Assembly (NCBI GenBank): GCA_036557885.1
Contig: DATBGS010000109.1
Span: 62,001 to 126,000 of the forward strand
Reading direction: 5' to 3'
Origin: DATBGS01 sp036557885
Lineage (GTDB): Bacteria > Chloroflexota > Ktedonobacteria > Ktedonobacterales > DATBGS01
DNA: 64,000 bases
In this document: one piece after another, positions 8,605 to 16,583 of the stretch
How positions within the stretch are numbered: the stretch's first letter is position 1
How the letters are laid out: each line of letters opens with the position of its first letter
Program-made: the position numbers and the translations under genes
The notes under the pieces: model-generated
Database searches by the model: none
The model's input: only the letters and a program-made list of their open reading frames with translations
What the model was told of the DNA's origin: nothing

Positions 8605-9723
8605 ATGGAAGCAGCCATGAACGGATTCTCATTTGCAACTGCTCGTCACAAGTTTGCCCGTCCTCAATTGCTGGGGATCGCCTGGGCGCCTTCTGCGCCT
8701 CGTAGCCAGCGCCTGGCGGCTGCGCTAGGGGCAGAAATCTACAAAGTGCATTTTCTGGCATTTCAGCGCCCACTGATCGCCCCCCTTAAATATCTTGTTC
8801 TGGCATTTGTCACCTGGCGCTTGCTCTGGCGCAGACATCCGCGCGTGGTCCTTGTACAGAATCCTCCCATCTTCGTAGTTCTGTTGGTGGCGCTCTATGC
8901 CCGTCTTACCGGCACCAGGTACATCATTGATACCCATACGGGTGGGTTGGTGGGAGGGAAGTGGGCGTGGTCCATACCACTGCACCGCTGGCTCTCGCGC
9001 CATGCGCTCGCAACTCTTGTGACGCTCGCGAGCCTGCGCGAGCGTCTCTTGGGCGCAAGCAGTGGGCAAGGTATCCGCATACTCATTGTGGGCGATCCCC
9101 CCGTCGAGTGGGACAATCCGGGGGTGGTGTCTACCCCGCTGCCAGGGGAGCGTCAGGTAGTGGTTATCGCAACCTATGCTTCGGATGAGCCGATTGGGGA
9201 GCTGCTGACTGCTGCTCGTCAACTGCCAGATGTTTCCTTTGCTATTACTGGTGATGCGCGAAGACTCCCGGCAACGGTGCGTACGAAGTGCCCACAGAAT
9301 GTTCGCTTGACCGGGTGGCTGAGCGATGCTGCCTACAGCGAGATCATACGCGGCGCCAATGTGGTGGTTGCGCTCACGACTCGTGATCACACCCTCCTCT
9401 GCGGAGCCTGGGAAGCGCTCTACGCAGGACAACCCTTGATAACCTCAGATTGGCCGGTGCTGCGCATGACCTTCCCAGAGGGAGCGGTGTTTACGGGAGC
9501 TACTTCAAAAGAAATGCTGGCAGCTATACAACTGGCCCTTGCTCAGGAGGATCACCTGCGGGCAGCAATGCAAACACTGGCAGCGGAAAAACGCCAGGCA
9601 TGGGCGCTTGCTATTGCTGAGTTACGCGCTCTCCTACCTGAACACGAAGACTTATATCGCAAAAGCACCTTTCTGGAAACAGGCGAGACAGGACAAAAGA
9701 ACAAGGGGAGGCATGGATGCTGA
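8605..9723 (+). CDS. Putative glycosyltransferase, GT-B fold
   Basis: 372 aa. LVQNPPIFVVLLVALYARL followed by YIIDTHTGG resembles the N-terminal donor/acceptor domain of GT-B enzymes near polysaccharide operons. The C-terminal part has VRLTGWLSDAAYSEIIRGANVVVALTTRD and a GAWEALYAGQPLI stretch at the usual sugar-nucleotide site. The start is ATG 8605 or ATG 8617, the latter having GGAAG five bases upstream. The stop overlaps the flippase start (ATGCTGA). Confidence 0.75.
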   Translation: MEAAMNGFSFATARHKFARPQLLGIAWAPSAPRSQRLAAALGAEIYKVHFLAFQRPLIAPLKYLVLAFVTWRLLWRRHPRVVLVQNPPIFVVLLVALYARLTGTRYIIDTHTGGLVGGKWAWSIPLHRWLSRHALATLVTLASLRERLLGASSGQGIRILIVGDPPVEWDNPGVVSTPLPGERQVVVIATYASDEPIGELLTAARQLPDVSFAITGDARRLPATVRTKCPQNVRLTGWLSDAAYSEIIRGANVVVALTTRDHTLLCGAWEALYAGQPLITSDWPVLRMTFPEGAVFTGATSKEMLAAIQLALAQEDHLRAAMQTLAAEKRQAWALAIAELRALLPEHEDLYRKSTFLETGETGQKNKGRHGC

Positions 9724-11003
9724 GCGCTGATACGCCAATCTCACGCCGCCAGCATGTCCGCTCATATCTGAGCCTATCGGCGCTTTCAGGTGCCGGGCAA
9801 GTGTTGGCGCGTGTTCTTGGTGTGCTGTTCTCTGTCGTCGTGGCGCGCGCCTTTGGCCCAGCAGATTTTGGGGTGGTCCGCTATGCCATCGGGGTTGCTG
9901 GGATAGCAAGTATTGTGGTTGGGCCACTTCCAACCATGCTCTCGCGCTATCTTGCCATCTATCGGAATGAGTCCAGGGAGGTTGACCGCTACTTTACCAA
10001 TGGCGCTGTGCTTATCGCTGTAATCCTGCTCTTTACGCTGCTTGGGACGGGCTGGTATTTACAAGGAGAGCCACCCGGCATCGTCCTTGGCACACTGCTC
10101 GTCGTCATCGGGCTGGCCGTGTTCAATACGTATACGGAACTTACTCGTGGTCTGGATGCTCTTTGGCGCATGGCAAGCTATTATGTCGTGGCGAATCTCC
10201 TTCAGTTGATAGCGATTGTTGTCTGTGTATGGTGCCTGCGTCTTCGTTCGGTGGGTTTGGCGCTCGCCATCTATGGGTTATCTTCTCTTCTCCCCATTGT
10301 GTTCTTTGAGTTTCGGAGACGTTCATCTGTTCATCTGCGTCTGCGTCTCCTCACCCTTCCAACGATGTGGCGGCTCTCCCACTTCTCTGTTCCACTCGTA
10401 ATTGCCCACGCGAGCTACACGATTTGGGGGACTCTCGACCTGCTCCTTGTGGAGCAGCATTTGGGTGCACAGGATACGGGTGTCTATGGAGCAGCAAAGA
10501 CCATTGTGTTGGTTTTTCTTTTTGTTCCATTTGCTGTCACAACGGTAGCGCTTCGCTATTTCGCGCGCGGCTCTAAACGAGATGCTGAACGTTCGTTGCT
10601 GCTCTCATTAGGTGCATCTCTTGTCACCTCTGCTGCCCTGGTCGCAGGAATCTGGGGATGGAGTGGGCGCCTTGTGCAAGTAATGTTCGGCCAGAACTAT
10701 CGCTCTGCTGCCCAGTCACTCATCATTTTGGCAGCAGGGATGGCAGCATACACGGTTTATCTAGTCTTTGAAACCTGGATGGTAGCCAGAGGCTACCCCT
10801 GGTTCCACGCTCTTGCCATGACTCTCACGATGGGTATTGGCTGTGTTGCCGAACTCGCATTGCTGCCCTCCTGGGGATTACAAGGCGTGGCGGCTGGGTT
10901 TTCGCTCGGCATTGCGGCTGGAACGCTCACCATCATTGCGTTCTACCTGTTACTGACAAAGCACCCAGCCCTCGCAGGGAGCAAGAGTGTGGAGAAGGGA
11001 TAA
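9717..11003 (+). CDS. Wzx-type polysaccharide flippase (MATE-like/MOP superfamily)
   Basis: 428 aa, almost entirely hydrophobic, with about 12 predicted membrane helices. The opening SGAGQVLARVLGVLFSVVVA followed by GPADFGVVRYAIG is characteristic of lipid-linked oligosaccharide flippases. It moves undecaprenyl-linked repeat units across the membrane. It overlaps the upstream glycosyltransferase by 7 bases, so translation is coupled. Confidence 0.9.
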   Translation: MLSADTPISRRQHVRSYLSLSALSGAGQVLARVLGVLFSVVVARAFGPADFGVVRYAIGVAGIASIVVGPLPTMLSRYLAIYRNESREVDRYFTNGAVLIAVILLFTLLGTGWYLQGEPPGIVLGTLLVVIGLAVFNTYTELTRGLDALWRMASYYVVANLLQLIAIVVCVWCLRLRSVGLALAIYGLSSLLPIVFFEFRRRSSVHLRLRLLTLPTMWRLSHFSVPLVIAHASYTIWGTLDLLLVEQHLGAQDTGVYGAAKTIVLVFLFVPFAVTTVALRYFARGSKRDAERSLLLSLGASLVTSAALVAGIWGWSGRLVQVMFGQNYRSAAQSLIILAAGMAAYTVYLVFETWMVARGYPWFHALAMTLTMGIGCVAELALLPSWGLQGVAAGFSLGIAAGTLTIIAFYLLLTKHPALAGSKSVEKG

Positions 11004-11095
11004 ACGTATGGGCCGGAGCGCCGAGAGTATGAATGCGGAGCAAGAACGAGGGCATACATGCCCAGACTATCTGTAATATCTGCTTGGAGGCTTTT

Positions 11096-13228
11096 ATGCA
11101 GCGGGCATTCTATTATTTAAAACGGTGGGCCTGGCTCCTCACACTTTGCCCACTTCTTGCGGCAGGGATAACGCTTGTTTTAGCACTGGTGCGGCCCCCT
11201 GTCTATGAGGCAACAGTCAATGTGGTCTTCGGGCTGGCGAATCCCACGAACCCAAGCGCTCTCTCGCCAGATGTGGCAGCACAACTCGGCAAGACGTATA
11301 CGATTATTCTGGAGAGTCCCCAAATTCTCCAGGAAGCAGCAGCGCAACTTGGTCTTCAGGAAACAACACAGCAGTTATCATCCCAAGTAGACGCCACATA
11401 CCAGTCTGGCACGAATATCATCACGCTTACGGCGGATGCTTCGAGCAGCGCTCTGGCTACCCGTCTGGCTGATGCAGTAGCAAGCGCCTTTCGCCAGGCC
11501 GTGCAACAGGTTTCCCCAATTGGCACTCATCTGGTTGCGTGGGGTTCAGCTCAGATAAATCCGGTGAAGCAGAAGGGGATCACGTTGAGCACAGCGGGAA
11601 TAGCGATACCGCTAGGTTTGCTGGTTGCTCTGAGCTTCGTGGCTTTGCTCTATTACCGCGATGATACGATCTTTGCACCTGATGGGGTACCATGCGCCTT
11701 CGATCCAAGAGGCAGGCAAAGCGGTAAAAATGCAAGAAACGCGGGAGTTGAACTAAGCGCTATGCAACTTGCCACTACTTTACCAAAGAAGACCATGCCA
11801 GCGCGCTTCTTCTTAGGAACGCTATCAGCATGTGGGATTGCAACCGTTGCGGCACTTGGGGCTATCTTTGGCGCTCTTACCATGTGCGCACTTCTCGCTC
11901 TGGGTTGGGTAGCGGTCCTTATATGGGCACGACCACAATGGGCCGCGTATCTCTTAGCGGTGACCTTTCCCCTCACGGCAAGTATTGTACGTCTCCCACA
12001 AATTGCCAACCTGCGCCCGAACGAACTCCTCTTGTTCCTGGTGTTCGTCCTTTTGCTGCTCAGGCTCCTGGCATTACGATTGCCGCTGCCACGCTTTACC
12101 TGGTTTGATGCGGCTGCCCTCGCGCTTATTCTAGGCGGGACAGTGATCCCGTTAGCGGCGCTCTATGGACGAGGACAACCACTAGAATCCGACACCCTCA
12201 TTGCAGCGCTGGGGCCAATCAAAAATTACATGATCTTTTTGACGTTGCGTCTGGCTTTGTCTCAGGTTGACCATATACGCCGCACTCTTGCTATTATCCT
12301 GCTCACCAGTGGCATCGTCTCTCTGATTGGAATAGCACAGGCACTACGGGTGAGTTATATTGTCCATTTCTTACTGACCTATTATCCCACTGTGCAGGTT
12401 TTGGATAGCGCCCAGACAACTCTACGCATCACATCGGTGATAGGCGGTTGGAACGATCTGGCTTCTTATCTGTGCTTTGTGCTATTGATCAGCATCGCCG
12501 TAGCGACAACACGCATCTCCATTGTGCCGGGGTTTCTGTTCAAAGGTGTAGTCGCGCTGGATATTGTGGCGCTGCTCCTTACTGGCTCGCTCGCCAGCAT
12601 ACTTGGCCTGATAGCTGGCTTCTGTATCCTCGGTGTATACTTCGGCAAAAATTCTCAGATTTTGCGCCTGCTCGCATTGGTTGGCCTTTCGGTATTGGGT
12701 GCAGCTCTCATCTTTGCCCCCCTCTTGATCTTGCGGCTGCAAGATCAGTTTGGTGGTGGCAACCAGGGGATTATTGCGCAATCGCTCGTCTACCGCCTCC
12801 ATCTCTGGCAGACCTATTTTTTGCCAGCCATTGCGCACCAGCCGCTTCTGGGAGTAGGGTTGGTCATTCCCGCAAGCATCCCCTGGACAACAACAGATAG
12901 TGGCTATCTGGACCTGCTCTTTACAGGTGGAGTTCTCTATTTGCTCTGCTACATTTATTTCACCTGGTGCTGCCTGCGCGGGACACGTCAACTCCTCAAG
13001 AGATCCCTGCTGAGTGCTTTGGCGCCAGCAGGGGCTGATGCAGTGGCAGCAGCTTTGGCGGCTAGCGGCCTGACCATCGTTCTCATCTTGTTAGGTATGA
13101 ACGTGAGCGAAGCCTATTTTACCTACACTCTGGCTGCCAGCGTCTTCTGGATGGTTCTTGCAGCGGCTGTAACAGTATCACCATCTCCTGGGGCCTCCTC
13201 GATTACCGGCAAAACGTGGTCGTGCTGA
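11096..13228 (+). CDS. Wzz-Wzy fusion: chain-length domain joined to an O-antigen-ligase/polymerase domain
   Basis: About 710 aa. Residues 1-190 form a complete Wzz module: a membrane segment at 11-32, PPVYEATVNVVFG, a periplasmic-type domain, and a second membrane segment at 163-187. After a ~50-residue linker the rest is a polytopic O-antigen ligase/Wzy-like domain (about ten helices, with GGWNDLASYLCF and a long external loop). Wzz and Wzy are normally separate proteins. The start ATG 11096 is preceded by TTGGAGG. An earlier in-frame ATG at 11033 lacks such a site. Confidence 0.85.
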   Translation: MQRAFYYLKRWAWLLTLCPLLAAGITLVLALVRPPVYEATVNVVFGLANPTNPSALSPDVAAQLGKTYTIILESPQILQEAAAQLGLQETTQQLSSQVDATYQSGTNIITLTADASSSALATRLADAVASAFRQAVQQVSPIGTHLVAWGSAQINPVKQKGITLSTAGIAIPLGLLVALSFVALLYYRDDTIFAPDGVPCAFDPRGRQSGKNARNAGVELSAMQLATTLPKKTMPARFFLGTLSACGIATVAALGAIFGALTMCALLALGWVAVLIWARPQWAAYLLAVTFPLTASIVRLPQIANLRPNELLLFLVFVLLLLRLLALRLPLPRFTWFDAAALALILGGTVIPLAALYGRGQPLESDTLIAALGPIKNYMIFLTLRLALSQVDHIRRTLAIILLTSGIVSLIGIAQALRVSYIVHFLLTYYPTVQVLDSAQTTLRITSVIGGWNDLASYLCFVLLISIAVATTRISIVPGFLFKGVVALDIVALLLTGSLASILGLIAGFCILGVYFGKNSQILRLLALVGLSVLGAALIFAPLLILRLQDQFGGGNQGIIAQSLVYRLHLWQTYFLPAIAHQPLLGVGLVIPASIPWTTTDSGYLDLLFTGGVLYLLCYIYFTWCCLRGTRQLLKRSLLSALAPAGADAVAAALAASGLTIVLILLGMNVSEAYFTYTLAASVFWMVLAAAVTVSPSPGASSITGKTWSC

Positions 13229-13242
13229 AAAGCGCAATCGGA

Positions 13243-13292
13243 GCATGGGGTAGGTACTAGCAGTGCTGCCATTGCTGGTACCTACCCCATGC
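13243..13292. terminator. Long hairpin after the Wzz-Wzy gene
   Basis: GCATGGGGTAGGTAC (13243-13257) is exactly complementary to 13278-13292, and the pairing continues inward for about six more base pairs including two G-T wobbles, around a short loop. It lies 15 bases after the stop codon and ahead of the second copy of the upstream element. No T tract follows, so it may work as a bidirectional or Rho-assisted terminator. Confidence 0.55.
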
Positions 13293-13370
13293 TGTTTGCA
13301 GGCATATTCTGGATAGCCCTGGGGCCAGCAGCGGGGGCTTTGGCTGCACGGTTACTGGGCGTTAAATTCT

Positions 13371-13500
13371 ATTACCGAATTGTAATGGCGTGTATCCCCC
13401 CTTGAGACGTGACAGTAACTCGAAATAGGTATCCTTAACATAGCTTCTCCATGCAGCAGAGCTAGTCAGCGCCAGGACTTGTGTAGAGAGGGTTATGGAG
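13371..13500 (+). repeat. Upstream element, copy 2 of a ~130-bp duplicated regulatory sequence
   Basis: This matches 1825-1952, with 40 of the first 41 bases identical and a looser match to the end. It stands upstream of the thioesterase gene at 13567, as copy 1 stands upstream of the dehydrogenase gene at 1974. The 7-bp inverted repeat of copy 1 is degenerate here, so that feature is probably not the conserved functional core. Confidence 0.75.
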
Positions 13501-13566
13501 CACTGACAGCTTTGTGCGAAGTCGAAACAGGGATAATCCCAGCCTCTCGGAAACGGAGTAGTTCTT

Positions 13567-14535
13567 ATGCCAGATATTCCAGAGCTGTCAGCATCTAAAC
13601 GCGCATTGCTTGAAAAATATTTACGAGGGAATATCCAGCAACAAGCCAAGAATGCAAACACTCCCCTTCAGAAGGAGCCAGGCAATCCTGTACCCCAGCC
13701 CTCGCCAGATACCCGGTCATCCGTAGTGGCGCTTCAGTCTTCTGGTTCTAAGCCCCCTTTTTTCTTCTTACATGTGCACGTCGAAGGAGGCGCATTTTAT
13801 TGCTTCACCCTGGCGAATGTCCTGGGATCAGATCAACCGTTTTATGTGCTTGAACCCTACAGGTTTGATGGCATGCGGGTTCCTCCCACACCTGAAGCGA
13901 TGGCGGCGGATTACATCCAGGCACTGCGCAGTGTTCAGCCAGAAGGCCCCTACTTTTTAGGAGGCTTTTGCGGTGGTGGCTTACTGGCCTTTGAGGTAGC
14001 CCAGCAACTTCGCGCGCAAGGACAGGAAGTCAGCTTGCTTGTTCTGATTGAACCCAGAGCTGGCCCCGATTTTTTCAGAATGGTTGGTTCGCGATTGACT
14101 GGTCGTTTTGTCCAGGGTCTAGGCTTTGTGTTGCGCTTCAGCCAGGAGAAGCAACTCCATGTATTTCTCTATTTGCGGCATATCTACCGATTGCTCCAGT
14201 ACAAACTTCTGCGGCCTTCTCAAGACCCTTCATTGCATCTCTCCCTGGTCCCAACTGGTGAAACGCTCCGCCATGATTGGATTGGTATCTTTGTTTGGGT
14301 ATTTTCGCATTATCTTCCACGCTATTATCCGGGCAAGCTGATCTACCTTTGGGCAAGGGATGAACCAGGCAACCGTTGGGTGGGAAAGCTGGGGAATGTG
14401 GTGAAAGCCGAAGAGGTAGAAATTCAATTTATTCCAGGCACGCAGTGGTCATGTAGACATGAGCACCTGCACGAGATGGCTCAACAATTGAAGGTATGCC
14501 TGGACAAGGCACAAGCCAGCGCGTTGAGAGCATAA
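13567..14535 (+). CDS. NRPS/PKS-type thioesterase with a cysteine nucleophile
   Basis: 322 aa. The N-terminal LSASKRALLEKYLRGN looks like the short linker found in NRPS-associated proteins. After a Pro/Gln-rich spacer comes an alpha/beta-hydrolase thioesterase domain (about 60-320) with GPYFLGGFCGGGLLAFEVA. The nucleophile elbow is G-F-C-G-G, so C135 replaces the common serine. Candidate acid and base residues are the Asp of YLWARDEP and a His in HEHLHEM near 298-302. No NRPS or PKS is in the window. Next to a FemAB-like protein it may release or transfer an acyl group used to decorate the polysaccharide; this is inference. Confidence 0.8.
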   Translation: MPDIPELSASKRALLEKYLRGNIQQQAKNANTPLQKEPGNPVPQPSPDTRSSVVALQSSGSKPPFFFLHVHVEGGAFYCFTLANVLGSDQPFYVLEPYRFDGMRVPPTPEAMAADYIQALRSVQPEGPYFLGGFCGGGLLAFEVAQQLRAQGQEVSLLVLIEPRAGPDFFRMVGSRLTGRFVQGLGFVLRFSQEKQLHVFLYLRHIYRLLQYKLLRPSQDPSLHLSLVPTGETLRHDWIGIFVWVFSHYLPRYYPGKLIYLWARDEPGNRWVGKLGNVVKAEEVEIQFIPGTQWSCRHEHLHEMAQQLKVCLDKAQASALRA

Positions 14536-14603
14536 GCCCTGGCACCTGCGCTTCTCATGCGTGAGGGCCGGTTTGAACACAGCCTGGGAAGAGAGATGCA
14601 GCA

Positions 14604-15656
14604 TTGAAGATCATCCAGCTACTCCCCGCATCTGCGCCCCTGAGCGCCAGCTTGGAGCAGCAGGCACGAGATGTCATTTACTATCAGCCAGCCTGGCTGA
14701 ACCTGATTTCACAGATGTATGGGTATTCGGTCAACACGCTCACTACCACCAATGCGAAGGGAGAGATCAGCGGCTTCCTCCCAGTCTGTACCTTGCACAG
14801 CCCGATCACCGGAAAGCGCATGGTGGCGCTGCCGTTTTCTGATCATTGCCCGCTCCTTGCCGAAGAGAGGGCCAGCGCGCAAAACCTTGTGGATCAGGCG
14901 CTCCTTCTGGCGAGTGAGCAGAGAGCGAGCTACCTCGAACTGCGCACGGGCAATCACCCGGTACTTACAGAGCATCGCGGCCTGACCGAAAGCTCTCTGT
15001 ATGCGCGTTGGCTCCTGCCGTTGCAGCCCGACCCGGATGTGCTCTGGGCTGGACTAAGCAAATCTGTCAAACAGATGATCAAAAAATCACAGAAGATGGG
15101 GGTCACGGTTCGCCGGGTAGAGAAACGGGAAGAGGTAGCACAGTATTACCGCCTGCACCTGCAAACGCGCCATAAAAAGCATGGCATGCCAACCCAACCA
15201 CAGCGATTCTTCTTTGGCCTCTGGGATGCCTTTGCTGCCAGCGGCATGCTTCAGGTTTTACTTGCCGAACACGAGGGGAAAGTGATTGCGGGGCTGATCC
15301 TGCTGGCCTCCGGTTCAATGATTCGAGATGCGTATAGCGCTTCTGATGCGTCCTCGCTCTCGATGGCGCCTAACAACCTCCTGATGTGGCAGGCAATCAT
15401 CTGGGGATGTACACACGGGTACAAGGCATTGGATATGGGACGCACAGCGTGCAACAATGAGGGGTTAATGAGTTTCAAGCGTCGTTGGGGAGCGACCAAA
15501 GAGCCACTTCCCTACTACTACTACCCGCAGGTAGATGGGCTGGCAAGCACTTCTGAGCAGAGTTGGAAGTTTCGTCTTTTGACTACCTGCTGGCGCCAGT
15601 TGCCCCTTCAAGTCGCGGGGCCGCTTGGAGGGAGCCTCTACAAGCATCTTGGGTAA
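14604..15656 (+). CDS. FemAB-like GNAT-fold acyltransferase
   Basis: 350 aa with two GNAT-like lobes. VKQMIKKSQKMGVTVRR, then VIAGLILLASGSMIRDAYSA and a C-terminal GYKALDMGRTACNNEGLMSFKRRWG are typical of FemAB-related proteins linked to exopolysaccharide or exosortase loci. Family members transfer amino acids or acyl groups to cell-wall or glycan acceptors. The start is TTG 14604 behind GAAGAGAG; no in-frame ATG is better placed. It probably belongs to the transcript that starts before 13567. Confidence 0.75.
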   Translation: MKIIQLLPASAPLSASLEQQARDVIYYQPAWLNLISQMYGYSVNTLTTTNAKGEISGFLPVCTLHSPITGKRMVALPFSDHCPLLAEERASAQNLVDQALLLASEQRASYLELRTGNHPVLTEHRGLTESSLYARWLLPLQPDPDVLWAGLSKSVKQMIKKSQKMGVTVRRVEKREEVAQYYRLHLQTRHKKHGMPTQPQRFFFGLWDAFAASGMLQVLLAEHEGKVIAGLILLASGSMIRDAYSASDASSLSMAPNNLLMWQAIIWGCTHGYKALDMGRTACNNEGLMSFKRRWGATKEPLPYYYYPQVDGLASTSEQSWKFRLLTTCWRQLPLQVAGPLGGSLYKHLG

Positions 15657-15742
15657 TGTCAATGTTTGTAGAGGCGAGAAAGCGCTATGCTCAACTGGCT
15701 ATTCAACCCCTGTATTCAACCTCTGTATAGGAAGAGCCGTTG

Positions 15743-16417
15743 ATGGCTACGCAAATGACGCCGCCTGAAGTGATTCATTTCAATCCTGGGTACCTTCGAG
15801 CAAAACGAGCGCTTGATATTCTTGTCACCTTGCTTATTCTGCCTCCCCTTTGCATGATTTTTGTCATCGTTGGTCTTCTGATCTGCTTCGATTCAAAAGG
15901 CCCACCTTTGTTTCGTCAGAAACGAATCGGGTTACGGGGGACCGAATTTAACATGTTCAAGTTCCGCTCGATGTACGTGAATCGGGATGATGCCCTCCAC
16001 CGCGCTGCGATCAAATGCTATATGCAAGGGGAAAAGCTCAGCAGCAATGCAGAGGGCGGCTGCTCCTACAAGCTAGACAAGGATCCGCGCATTACGTGGG
16101 TCGGGCGCTTTCTCCGTAAGTTCAGTATTGATGAACTGCCACAGTTCTTGAATGTCTTGCGCGGCGAGATGACATTGGTTGGCCCACGTCCACCGCTCCC
16201 CTATGAGGTCGAATCCTATAGACCACGTGATTGGCTGCGGCATGCTGGAAAACCGGGGCTTACCGGCTACTGGCAGGTCTATGGACGCAGCAAAGTCACA
16301 TTTCGCGAAATGGTCGAGCTTGATATTGCTTACTTACAGAGTCAATCCCTCTGGGAGGACATCAAACTGATTGCTCTGACCGTTCCGGTGATGATCACTG
16401 GTCGCGGCGGGGCATAA
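15743..16417 (+). CDS. Undecaprenyl-phosphate sugar phosphotransferase (initiating transferase)
   Basis: About 224 aa, the core catalytic domain of bacterial sugar transferases without the N-terminal multi-helix part of WcaJ/WbaP. One membrane segment is at about 20-45, followed by FRQKRIGLRGTEFNMFKFRSM, the KFSIDELPQFLNVLRGEM stretch with its Asp-Glu pair, and VGPRPPLPYEV. It links the first sugar phosphate to undecaprenyl phosphate and so starts repeat-unit synthesis for the genes at 7.3-13.2 kb. The start ATG 15743 is six bases after GGAAGAG; a TTG at 15740 is adjacent. Confidence 0.93.
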   Translation: MATQMTPPEVIHFNPGYLRAKRALDILVTLLILPPLCMIFVIVGLLICFDSKGPPLFRQKRIGLRGTEFNMFKFRSMYVNRDDALHRAAIKCYMQGEKLSSNAEGGCSYKLDKDPRITWVGRFLRKFSIDELPQFLNVLRGEMTLVGPRPPLPYEVESYRPRDWLRHAGKPGLTGYWQVYGRSKVTFREMVELDIAYLQSQSLWEDIKLIALTVPVMITGRGGA

Positions 16418-16583
16418 CAGCGTGCAACGTGTCGGATAGTGGTGTGATGGCGCTAGAACGAAGCCATGTATTTCGGGCTTTCGTATTTTCCGCGCCTGAT
16501 GCCCAGGCGTTGGAGTTTGTACCTGACCAGGAGAGTGATGAACATCTGGTTGCCCAGATCGTTCATGTAGTCTGGGAGGCCTA

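Noticed and set aside
13288..13404. A 38-codon frame with a hydrophobic helix ending in the duplicated element
   Set aside because: It has no ribosome binding site and its ATG lies in the hairpin at 13243-13292. The equivalent frame of copy 1 lacks the helix, and conservation continues past the stop, so the repeat looks regulatory and not coding.
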